Assembly (NCBI GenBank): GCA_033065855.1
Contig: JAVXUO010002070.1
Location: 1 to 64,000, forward strand
DNA from: Escallonia rubra
Taxonomy: Eukaryota; Streptophyta; Magnoliopsida; Escalloniales; Escalloniaceae
DNA length: 64,000 nt
Direction: 5' to 3'
A program made the position numbers and the translations under genes. Position 1 is the first letter of the stretch. Each line of letters begins with the position of its first letter. Below the pieces are notes generated by a model that saw only the letters and a list, made by a program, of their open reading frames with translations, was not told where the DNA came from and ran no database searches. Below, in pieces: positions 33,801-44,555 of the stretch.

Positions 33801-36800
33801 CTAATAACTTAATGAACGTTTCAGAAACCAACATTCTCTCATGTAAAGAAAAAAACTTAAATGATGATATCTTCAACTAAGAGCGTCCTGCTAAAGCAAT
33901 GAACAGTGTACCACATGCTTCTATTGTTGTACTACCCTTAACTAACAAACACATTTGATAATCGGCCTATCTTGCCAAATTGAAGCAAATAAATGAGAAG
34001 GATAGGAGCTAATCGTTATGCCTCGAGTGCTCATGAACTGTTCCTCCCAAAACCACTAGCACTCTTCAATTGACACATACAAGGTGTTATATTTGGCAGA
34101 ATGAGATTGGTATGAAGATTTCTGATAGATCTGTATCTGCCAATAATCATGGCAAAGTTAATAAAACATGAAAAACCAATAAAGAAATGTGACCTCATAT
34201 TGCCATCACTAATTCTGAAGGCATGCAATAATATGACACTAAGCCACGCCAAATCCACTTCCATAGTAACAGTAAACTTCAGTACCAAACATGATTTCCA
34301 GCCTGGTTATGGGTGTTAGATATTCATATTGGTAAAAGAAAGTTTCACATTTTCTTACCTGTCTACCCACTTGAGCAGATTACCACTTTCTCTGTTGACA
34401 CCAAGAACTTGTGATGGACGGCAATTTTTCTGACCTGATAACTCCTTCCTGTTGTGTAGCATGATATTCAGCTGCAAGGAAAAAAAACCTCGCACATCCT
34501 TAAGAGATAACTTTGGAGATGAAGCCTTCAGTTGAGTCTTTGACCTAAAAACAGTGCATCTAGTGTTGGGACTGAAATTATGAGCTTTTACAAACAAGAT
34601 TTTATTACCTTGGACGATGACAAGAACTCGTAAATTGCACTCTGCCATGGAGTAGACATTAGGTTAATGACACATCAAGAAGCATAATCCTGTGAAATGC
34701 AATGGAAAAGCAAATAGTTTAGAAAATCATACCTGAGGAGTGCTGTTATAATCACCACCAAGCAGAACAGGTATATTACCCCACTTTTCAGATAGGATAT
34801 GTGCCCTTGATAATAGGGAACGAACCTGAACAGAAGAACTTAAAACTAAAGCTTAAAAGCATTAAGAACATCATGGTGCTCACTGGAAAGCGCAATCAAA
34901 ACGGGCTGGAAAATGTTAAAGCATGATAGACATTGTTGGGCACATTCTCTGAAGCAAATTGTAACTTAGCATGGTATCAAAGATCTGGTTTCTCAATATT
35001 GTGCGTTCCCAAATCCATAATCAATCAGCATTTATGGACTTACTTGACCCAGTTTAACATCACCTCGGTTCGGGTTATAGAGCACATGAATGTTCCCAAC
35101 CAGTATTCTTCTTGACTCAGCTTTACACATCTACCTGGATCAGATGAAGTAAGATATAGCAATGATACAAACGCTTACACGATACAGCACATCCAAGAGA
35201 ATTTACAGTGGCATAGAAGTTTATATGCTTGACTTTAATAAGATGTAGATTCAGGAGTACAACTACGACCAACCATAGCCAATATGTTGCAGAAATAACT
35301 AATGACACCAAGAATTGTAAGCTAGTTACAGGAATGGTGTGGAAGTAGTCGGAAAAATGGAAGATACTGTTCTGTATATATCTCGGTTAAAATAGCTACC
35401 TCAAATACAGAGAGTTGAGCAACATTATCACCAAGACCATATTGCTTAAATTCAATGCTCTCGCCATCCAACAACCGAAATCTGACATATTCAAGTAAGC
35501 ATATGCTCAATATAAACCAATGCAACATTTGACAAAAAGATAGAATGTAGTATAAAAGGTGGCTACAAAAATTCTTACTTATCGGCTTTCCAAAACATAG
35601 CACAACCATCAACAGCATCTCCGGTGCGCATCTATTAAAGTAAATGATCTACAACTCTTTAAACAACATAAAGCAAAGGTATAATGTCTCATGTATGAAA
35701 ACTCAGGACAGTATAAACCTAAGAGAAATATCGACCTTATAAGAACCAAGATATCCCGCTTCCCTCATAGTCCTTGAAATGTCAAAATACTTGTCCACCT
35801 CCTAAGCAAATCCAAGCAATGCCTATAAGTTTCAATTTATGCTCAAAATATTTGATTACAGTACCATATTCTTATTTTGCTGTCACCCAGAAAAAAGAAA
35901 GGAGTAAGAAAATAGCGCCAGATTAAAGAGGAACCTAAACAGTTGCAACAGTCAAAATATAGAAAGGTATAGGCAAAAAATAAAAAAGAAACAGAAAAAC
36001 TTACTTGTAAACAAACTATATCTGGCTTCCAGCCCATAAGTTCTTCGCATATAACCCTCTTGCGACGGTCCCACTTCATGTAAATTGAAGGCACATTGGG
36101 GTACAAGTCTCTGTGCTTAGAAGCATTTTTGTCCCCCAATATGTTATATGATACAACCGAAAATCTTTCTGCAGGGAGCAGAATGCAGAACGCTACATTA
36201 AGCTGTGCCAAATTCTGATACTATACATTATTCATCGATAAAATAAATCTCCATTATAACCAAAGATCAAGCAATCCTTTTATGGTTGGGTTCGGAATGC
36301 AAATGACCTAAGCCTCTCATGATCAGGCTCGACAATTGGCTTGTCTAGGGCTTGGCTTCTTAATATACGAACAGAACTTGATCCAAAAGTTAGGGCCTGT
36401 TTAACAACCGAGTTGAGCTTGAACATACTTGGTTATGAGCAAGCTCATGATCACACTCACTTAGATGCATATATGATATGTAAAACAGAATTCAATCCAA
36501 TTCAAAGGAATCCTAAGACTAAAGCAAGAGGATGTAATCATAACATACCCAAACAACTATGAATCAGATGAATTTGGCTTATATGAGCAATGATGCCTAG
36601 ATTTACGAGCAATCGTCTTGCACTGCTGCCTCTCAAACATACTGAACAATGATGCCTAAATTTTGAACTTAGTCAAAAGCTTCACAAAACCAAAATAAGG
36701 CAGGATCTCTCTAGCTCGATACTGGGCAGAGCTTAATACTTTTGCAAGCTTCACAAAACCAAAATAAGGCAGGATGTCTATAGCTCGATACTGGACAGAG

Positions 36801-39800
36801 CTTAATACCTTTGCAAGCTTCACAAAATCCAAAACAAGGCAGGATGTCTCTAGCTCGATACTGGGCGGAGCTTAAAATCTTGGCCAGAGATTACACAAAC
36901 TATCAGGATTTCCAGGTTGATTGAGTGATTGTCTTTCGGATGCAAAGGTGTTGCAGAATTTACTTGAGAAAGAATAATTACACAACTTCTTATTAGAACT
37001 GAACATGGACTAGGGTATGATCAAATTAGAGGGCAATTGCGCAAGTACTTGATCGCGGTCCAACACCTACCATGAGACACATTTGAACATCATCATTATG
37101 ATCATCATCAAAGCCTTTGTCACAATCTAGTTGGAGTCGGCTACACGAATCGAGTTTTCCATTTTCCCCATCACAGCACATATTCTTTGATAAATTCCTA
37201 GCAATCAAGTCTTTTCTGACTACTGCTCCCCAGGATATCCTCAGTCTATCTGTATCTCATGGTCCTCATCTAATCGTCTTGCCCCCATCAACTTGACACA
37301 AATCACTTCTCCTTAGTGGGGCATCTGAAGGCCTAAGTCGGATATGACCAAATTATCTCAAGCGGTGTTTCCTCATCTTTTCCTCTATTGGCATTAACAA
37401 CCCCCCCTAACAACTTTCTTGCCAATATCCTCAATTATGGCGGACGTATTTAGTTGCAAGAAACTCCCTATATGGCAATGTTTGTCTTTGAGAACCACGC
37501 TTTTGCAATCCCAAGTTAGGAGCTTCATCGAAATTCATTCCAAGCTAACATGGGAACTGGATCCCATATGTCAAAACAGAGGCACATCAACAAGTAAGAT
37601 AGTACCTTAAAATCAAGCCCTTTGTCAACTCCCTTGCCATAACAAATGCACGTAAAATTCAGAAATAATAGACAATGGTGCCAAATTAATATAATGAAAA
37701 AACCAAGGCTTTAGACGCGGGTAAATGCTTCTCACAGATAGTTGAAGCCTCTCTCACGTGCAAATGGAAGACTACTTTGGCAGCTATATATTCGTGAATC
37801 AAGTGTAGATTCAAGAGAGTTGCATGTCTCTAGAATCGATCGTGTATCCATCCCCAACCGGTCAAACATAAGTATGAAACAAGTTTTAGTTCAAAACTTC
37901 TGCTCAAGAGAAGATAGTGCATCCAGTACCAAACTTCCAACTATTTACCCCTTTATTTAGTTAGCAAGAAATGGATGTTCTTGAACCATACCAAATCGAG
38001 ATTTATGAATAAATTGAACTAAAAGAGGGGCGAATCTTATCCACAAATTCTAGGAATATACATGAAACTAAGTTTTTAAAAAATGGTACCTTTTTGGTTT
38101 GAACCACTGTCTCGTTAAGTATTCATTGATTCATCTAGGTTTTAACAGACAAAGCCTTGAATTGATAACCACGTCAACAAGTTAAAAATGCATTTCATAT
38201 AAATCTGTTTCAGAGATGAAATATTGAAGCCCGACATGTGGGAGCCTTGTATCTTGATCCTAACACTCTGAGTGCTCTAAAGATTTTAAAACCTTAAAAA
38301 ATCCTGTAAGAAGCAGCCAAAATCATTGCCTAGTGAAGTATTCATCGATTCATTTAGGAATTTAATAAACAAAGCCTTGAATTAATAATTACGTCTACAA
38401 ATAAAAAATACATCACAAACTATTCTTTTTCGGAGATGAAGTACTAAAGCCCGACACACTGTGGCCATGTGTCTTGATCCTAATACTCTGAGTGCTCTAA
38501 GGATTTTAAGACCTCAAAAACCTATGAGAAGCGGCCACACTTCCACTCCTAAGTGGTGAATCCATCAAGGGTGACCTTGCACACCCCAGCGCAAAGTTTA
38601 TGGATTCATTAAGAGAACTAGATCTCAATCTCCACTTTAGCAAGATCATTAAGGTGAGTTTATCAAGAGCTATCCTACCAGCCCCAACCAAAATCCATTG
38701 ATCTCTAGATTCATTAACAGAGGCAATCTTAACCTGTATCTCAAGTAAGAAATGCACATACATACTAGGGAGGGCAAAGTTATTTCATTAATGTGCATCA
38801 CTAGTAGTTACATCACTTGTTTTTCCCATTTTAAAACCCAGTAGAATATCGACTGGGGTAGGGTATCCATGATGTACAACTTATAAATCAATAGGCTTTA
38901 AACCCATCCCCCTCGATGTCTCAGACACTAAGGCTCTGTTTGATTTTTCCAGTTTTGTAAACTAGAGAAAAAAAACGCGTTTGGCACACAGTTTTCATTT
39001 TTTTTTTCTTTCAGTTTTGAAAACAAGTTTTTAAAACAGGGTTATTTTTGAAAACTCCCATTTATGAGTTTTGGGTTTTCAGTTTTGGTTTTTATTTTGA
39101 GACCACCACCACCCTCCTCCCACCGCCACAGCCACCGCCCACGGCTGGTGGCCACCGCAACCCGCCTGCTGGCCACTGCCTCCCACCGACCTCTGCCGCC
39201 GACTACCGGCAGCCACCGGCCACCCCACGCCCCCACCACCACCACCGCAAACCACCACCGAAGAAAAAACTCAAAAATTTGGGTAATCAAACACCCATTT
39301 ATTTTTGTAAAAACTAAACTGGTTTTGTTTTTTTGGAAACAGAAAACCAAAACTGGAAGTGATTTCAAACGCTACCTAAGTTTCTTCCCAAACCCTTTGA
39401 CAAAGGATCCACCAAATACAAACTTGATTTCACATGTTGAATGGACATGATTCCATCACTTAGGATCATCCTCACATGATTGTGTTTTAGACGAACTAGT
39501 TTAGATTCATCAACGTAGCACTCGTTACATGCCAAAAGCAAATCTTAGTGGCTGGCATTGTCATTGCTACCTCGCGTCCCGCAGGACCGGCCACCAGTTT
39601 TACACACTGATGGTACGTTGAGGGAACAACTTTGTTGATATGAATCCACGGTCGGCCAAGTAAGAGATGAAATGCGGGCTCATTATCTATTACATGGAAT
39701 GTAGTGTCGCGCCGGACGGTTCCGACCATGAGGTCGACGGTGATATGGCCGAGAGTTGCTTGAGGACCCTGCCCGAAGCCAATGATCTTGATTGGGTCAC

Positions 39801-42800
39801 GTATGATCTTTCTCGCGGGGATACCAGCCCTTTGTAGAGTGACGAGGGGTATGATATTGACTGAGGCCCCGCAGTCTACCAAGGCACGACGGAAGCCCAT
39901 GCCATTAATGGTACATTCCAGGAACAACGGCCGGTTATGATGTTCAACCGGCGGCAAGTCTTCGTCCGAGAAAAGCGATATAGTGGATGGGATGTGTCGT
40001 AGTTCGGCTTCAGTAGCGAAGCATTTGAGATCGAGGCCGGTGGTGACCTCGATCAGGCAGTTGGATAGATAGCTTTTGGCGGCGGGTGAAAACCCCATTT
40101 GATTAAAGAAACCTTTGATCTTCGTCATTTGCCCGAATGAGGATGTCGGCTGACTAGCTGAAGGTGCACAAGGTGTGACCGTGGGGATGGCCTCCGTAAA
40201 GGCTGCCGTGATGATAGGCTCGACTTGGTTAGTGATGGCCATGAGCACCTGATGCTCCCTGTTGTTGTTGCCATGCGAGGGATAATGGTGCCCACGGACA
40301 TCATTGTTCTTTCGTAGTTTGAGGTCGCCTACAACGACCTTTCTTGCAAAAAATCTCTCGTAGCCCGATGCAATGCTTGAGGTGATGTCCGACGGCTCGG
40401 TGGTAGTAGGGGCAGTAATTGGGCTTGGCTTTATCCGCTTCGGTGATGTTGGTCCTCATCGGTGGCAATCGGAAGTTAGTGTCATGTTCTACCCAATTTG
40501 CCAGAAGGTCTTTCACTGTATTTAAGTCACATGGGTAGTCAGGGGCAGGCTCTCGCAGCCTTCGCTTGTTAGGGCGTCGGTCCCCTTCTTGGAACTGACG
40601 CTTGTAGCCACTGTAAATTTTTGTGGCTGTTGTTGTTGTTCCGAGTGTTGGATGCCTCTGCCGTGGCAAGGAGTGCATTCTGCGGGCGAGGCTTCCATGG
40701 CTTGACGGGACCGTCCGACTCGTAAGTGCGGTGGGCTGTCTCTTTGCGGTGACCCCATGACCTCAACTGCAAGTTCTCAATATGCACCCGGTATACATCA
40801 CTCATGTTCTTGATGCATATTGGAACCAATGTCTCATCTTTGCTGAAGTCCGTACACTCGAGACACTTGAGATGGAAGCGGTGCACGTATTTGTTCAAGT
40901 CCTCCCCCGGATTCTAGCGAACGCTGGCAATATCAACAATAGTGACCCGTTCAGCTTCGTAATGGAACTTGTCCAAGAACAGTTGGACCATGTCACTCCA
41001 TGAATGGACAGTTCCCGCAGGGATCTGGTGGTACCAAGTATAAGCCAAGCCTGTGAGGGACTTGTGAAACTCTCGCAACTTCAAACTGTCCCCCAAACCA
41101 TACTGCTCCAACGAGCCTGCAAATCTTGTCAAGTGCTCACGGGCGTTGCCCTCACGTTCGTTGAAGAGCACAAAGGTTGGTTGCTTGTACTTGAGGGGGT
41201 AGGGTGTGATGGCTATGTCATTGGCGTACGGGGCATGGCATGTCAGCCTGGCTGAAGAGTCAGGTGCAGAGTTTTGTGACAGGCGGTGGATAAGTGCTTC
41301 CAAGTCTGATCGGGTGACGTAGTTGGGTGATGGTTCCTCGTGGCCAGCCAAGGGAAGGTGACTGGCTGGGGCGCCGCGAGCCCCCAAATGGGGCAACGTG
41401 GTGAGCGGGAGCAATGGAGGGTTGATACATGATAGGGGCTGGTGGTGGCAATTGTATATGGGCATAGGTGGGCGGGCGAGACATGTCCACCACCTGGCTG
41501 GTGGTTTGGTGTTGTTCTGTTGGGTAAGGGTTAGGCTCCATCTCAATAGAGTCGTGGGTTTCAGAGGAGCTTCGGGTTGGCATATGTTGGGGTACGACAA
41601 CAGGGAGTATCTATTGCAACACCGGTCCGATGTCTGCTTGTGGTCTGCGGGATGGCACCGTAGAAGGAGGTGCGTCAGCTACAGGTGGTGAGGATGTCGC
41701 AAGTCCAAGGGTCTGGATGATCAAGGCGGCAGTGGTCGCGACACTTGGGCCTGAGCGGCGTCAAGAGCTGGCCCAGGTCCTGAAGGCTGGACTGGTGGAA
41801 TGGATTGTTGCGAGGCCAACGCCTGTATGGATCTTTGCATTTCCATGATGGCGGCCATCAGAGTGGTTTGAGAGTCTTGCAGGGTTGGCTATGGTGGGAG
41901 TAAGCTAATGTATTGATTATGGCGCATGGGCGCGATGCCAACGGCATGAGACATGATTGATTGTGGCACATGGGCGCAGTGCCTATAGCACGAGAAATGA
42001 TTTTGGCGCATGGGCGCGGCGACGAGGGTCGCTAAGTCGGCGTGTGACGGTGCGCGGCCGCGAGCGACAGTTGTCGTGGCGTCGGCAGTGACAACGGGCG
42101 ACGTATGGTCGCGGGTGATGAGTGAACATTGCGGACCATAGTGTGTTTGAATGAGTTAAGCAAGCAAAGTGTCAAAAGCCCCCCGCGCTTGGGGTGGCCG
42201 ACCCCCCCCCCCCATGTACGAGGTGGCCAACCCCCTGTAAAGGAGGTAGCCCCCCCCCCCCCCGTATGAACAAGGTGGCCGACCCCCCCTTAAAGGGAGG
42301 TGGTCGACCCCTTGAGGTTGGAGGTGCGCTAAGTCCATTTTGTATATTTTCTAAGGAAAGTGGAGCCAAAGTCGCTACGTTGGCGATAGAAATACTTTTA
42401 GTTACGCGAAAAGTCAATGAAAAATGAACGTGACTTGAGTGTGCGCATTTTGACCAGTTGATAGGGTTGAAAAATTGACCGTTGAATGTGTGACGTGTCA
42501 CGCAAAATGGGACCCCAACTGGGCTTTTGGGTGCGACCAGAATGGGTTGGGAACAGGTAGTATACAGGTAATCCAAGGAAAGTCACTAGAATGCTGAATG
42601 ATGAGTTTTGAGGTACAAGAAGGATACGATAAGCTATGGTCTGCATTAGGGTAGCTTCCCGACAGTTATTACGAGCTATAGCGGTGCCACTTAGCGCTGC
42701 TCCTACAACCACATCTATTGCTACTACTTTGTCATAACGTGCATGTTGAGGCATCTAAAGTTTGATCCTGGTAATTTTACCGGATTGGTTGATCTATATT

Positions 42801-43369
42801 TGTCACTTAAGCTCAAATGCATGAGTTATGTCCAATCTGTAATGTTTTTTCTTTATAGTCCTTATCAATTCGGCAAGAACATCCGAACTACGATGTGAAA
42901 AGCTTCGGACCTTCAAGCCATTTAGCATTGATATTTCCATTTCATTCATGAAGTGTAATTTGTTGCGTGTGACTAAGCATGCTATCGAAAACATACTTCC
43001 CTTTGATTAGAAAAAATTGTAAGTTAAGCTGGGTTAAAGTGGACCTTGGGATAGAATGGGTAAAATCTCGGTTTGGGCTTCAATCCAGTGGCGAACAATC
43101 TCCGGTGACTCGCTGGGCCTGAGGGGATTGCTCCACCGAGAGCTCAAAGAGCCACCAGTTGATGAGGAAGATGATGAGGTGGAATCAACGGGGCCCTTGA
43201 TGCAGCAGAAGATGGTGGCGGGCTTGAAAGCTTTGAAGGGATTGACGACGGCAGCGAGGGGTGGGCGTGGGCTGAGCCAGCATGCTGGGTCCGTGCAGAA
43301 GCCCATTGAGTTTGAACAAGACGGGGGTGGAGTGAGGAAGGAGGAGCCGAAAGCCGAAAAGCCAACCAT
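30820..43369 (-). CDS. CCR4-3: CCR4-like 3'-5' poly(A) exonuclease, plant CCR4 homolog 3 type; 13 exons, 460 aa
   Basis: Mg-dependent nuclease of the endonuclease/exonuclease/phosphatase fold; CCR4 proteins shorten mRNA poly(A) tails. Exons on the - strand: 43369-43045, 36168-36005, 35801-35736, 35631-35579, 35481-35400, 35130-35044, 34825-34733, 34641-34609, 34471-34359, 32971-32860, 32774-32689, 32591-32504, 30900-30820. All borders are GT..AG; phases join without a stop over 1383 bases. Catalytic motifs: SYNILG (Asn117), CLQEVD (Glu164, across an intron), GNIHVLYNP, GGDYNSTP (Asp284, Asn286), SDHLAL (Asp439, His440). The N-terminal 108 residues are Ser/Pro-rich and possibly disordered or a targeting region. 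Closest family by remembered similarity is Arabidopsis CCR4 homolog 3. Intron 1 is 6.9 kb and holds several transposons; the intron before the last exon is 1.6 kb. It diverges from CLPS1 at 44556. Start chosen as the only in-frame ATG in exon 1 upstream of the domain. Confidence 0.92.
36680..36885. repeat. 69-bp tandem repeat, three copies, in intron 1 of the CCR4-like gene
   Basis: CTTCACAAAACCAAAATAAG or its variant recurs at 36680, 36749 and 36818. Each unit also has TAGCTCGATACTGG and GAGCTTAATA. Confidence 0.9.
38000..39500 (-). mobile_element. Ty1-copia remnant (RNase H C terminus and downstream) in intron 1
   Basis: On the - strand, from about 39480, one reads LVRLKHNHVRMILSDGIMSI, then QHVKSSLYLVDPLSKGLGRN; after removal of the MITE at 38932-39376 it continues VSETSRGMGLKPIDL and a stop near 38895. 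This is the characteristic end of a plant copia polyprotein (RNase H). Downstream, probable 3' untranslated or LTR sequence contains a direct duplication of about 219 bp (AAGTATTCAT at 38117 and 38336). The upstream part is lost at the gypsy fragment. Confidence 0.8.
38932..39376. mobile_element. Harbinger-type MITE with CCA/CCG core, inserted in the copia remnant
   Basis: 445 bp flanked by the 3-bp duplication TAA (38929-38931 and 39377-39379), typical of PIF/Harbinger. Ends GGCTCTGTTTGA and, inverted, GGTAGCGTTTGA. Inner arms carry TTCCAGTTTTGG-like sequence. The core 39102-39255 is CCACC-rich and follows TTTTGAGAC. Removing it rejoins the copia frame, which confirms the boundaries. Confidence 0.88.
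39496..40248 (-). pseudogene. Ty3-gypsy aspartic protease region, fragment
   Basis: 250-codon frame with ALVDCGASVNIIP, the D-C-G-A active-site form common in plant gypsy proteases, followed by VIDNEPAFHLLLGRPWIH, the conserved flap-side LLGRPW motif. Upstream of it lies the gag region. No reverse transcriptase or integrase follows: the sequence passes into the copia remnant near 39496, so the element is truncated. Confidence 0.88.
40301..41871 (-). pseudogene. Ty3-gypsy gag, frameshifted
   Basis: Retrotransposon gag domain readable in 41600-40914 (REHLTRFAGSLEQYGLGDSL, KLREFHKSLTGLAYTWYHQI, WSDMVQLFLDKFH). It continues in shifted frames (NKYVHRFHLKCLECTDFSKD; then NYCPYYHRAVGHHLKHC, a zinc-knuckle-like motif). 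The N-terminal part (DSQTTLMAAIMEMQRSIQAL) reaches about 41871 but contains a stop. At least two frameshifts; not functional. Confidence 0.85.
41880..42556 (-). repeat. 5' LTR fragment of the gypsy element
   Basis: Read leftward from 42556 it starts TGTTCCCAACC. It contains GGTGGCCGACCCCC units (42190-42310), ATGAGTGAACATTGCGGA (compare ATGAGTGAGCATTGCAGA in the coding-free element) and CGACGAGGGTCGC units. It is shorter than the 1.5-kb LTRs at 10-17 kb, and no primer-binding site is visible before gag, so a deletion is likely. It links this protein-coding fragment to the coding-free element at 10376-17569. Confidence 0.75.
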
Positions 43370-44555
43370 CCGAACTACCTGAAATGGGGTTCGCGGTCAC
43401 TGTGGCTCCACCGCTGCAAGCCTCTGATTGAGGTTATTAGCCGTTGAATTGTTGGGCCCCACGTCATTTTATCACTGAATTTGAAAGGTGGGGGAACCAA
43501 AAAATTAAAGAATTTTGAAAAAAAAGTTGAGGACTGCAACCACGAGTTGTTAATTTATTTTCTAACCAATAGTCAAACTCGTGAGGTCATGATTTTTAAG
43601 CCAGGTATCAATTTCGGAAATAAATACCGTCTTGTCTTTATTAAAGTATTTAACTATAACATTACTTTACTCAAGAAAAAACACATGAACCTCTAGAAAT
43701 TTATCAACTTTATAAATTTTCTTTTCAAGCCTTCTTGGTAGAGGATACAAAAGAATTTGTTTAATTCTTTGAGTCTACTTTTGTTTGTCTAAAAAATTAA
43801 ACTTAGCACGATATATCATTGTACTTAGTACGTTATGACAAGTTTGGTATGTTTATCACCTTACTCTAAAACATATTTTCAAAGCATATATATATATATA
43901 ATTACCTCAAAATATGTATTGCTTTCACAGATATTGAAATTGATTTGGCATTAGAACTAGTCAAAAAATTACACGTCTGACACATCCATTTCTATGAAAT
44001 TTATCTTAAAAGTATACTCTCTGAGATTCGTGGATGAGGGCATAAAAACTAGTTTTGTAACCTAATACAGTGATCCACGTATTATCTGTCCGTCAAACTT
44101 AATACTATATGACAAGCTAACTTTGATATCACCGTTTCAGAGAAAAAAAGATAAATGTAAGCTACACACATTCATCAATTGATCTTTTCTTAACAAACAA
44201 ATGCTTTCTTTTTTCCTTTTCCAATTTAAAATTTTCAAGCACCTTAACAAAATAATAATGAAAATCAACAGTTGAGATTAGAGTACTGAGGTGGGGTCCA
44301 GAGTCATGGGGTGGTGTGGTCTGCACAACACGGTAAAAAAGCTCCACGCGAACCCAAACCACTCGTGTGTTTCCATCTCATGAATCTCCTCTTTTCAATC
44401 ATCAACACCAAAAAAAGAAACAAAATCAGAAAGAGTGGAGAATATACCCAGAGCCATACAATAAATACAATTACATCAAGCAGAAATTCCCACTATTGTG
44501 TGTGTGTGTGTGTGTGTGTGTCTCCACTGGTGCAGAGAGAGAGAGAGAGAGAGCC
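43370..44555. promoter_or_regulatory. Shared upstream region between the divergent CCR4-like and CLPS1 genes
   Basis: 1186 bases between the two start codons, AT-rich in the middle. Near CLPS1 there is a (TG)n run (about 44499-44521) and a (GA)n run (about 44535-44552) ending just before the ATG, typical of plant 5' leaders. A TATA-like TATATATATATA lies at about 43890-43901, but no initiation site can be fixed from sequence. No transposon was recognised here. Confidence 0.6.
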
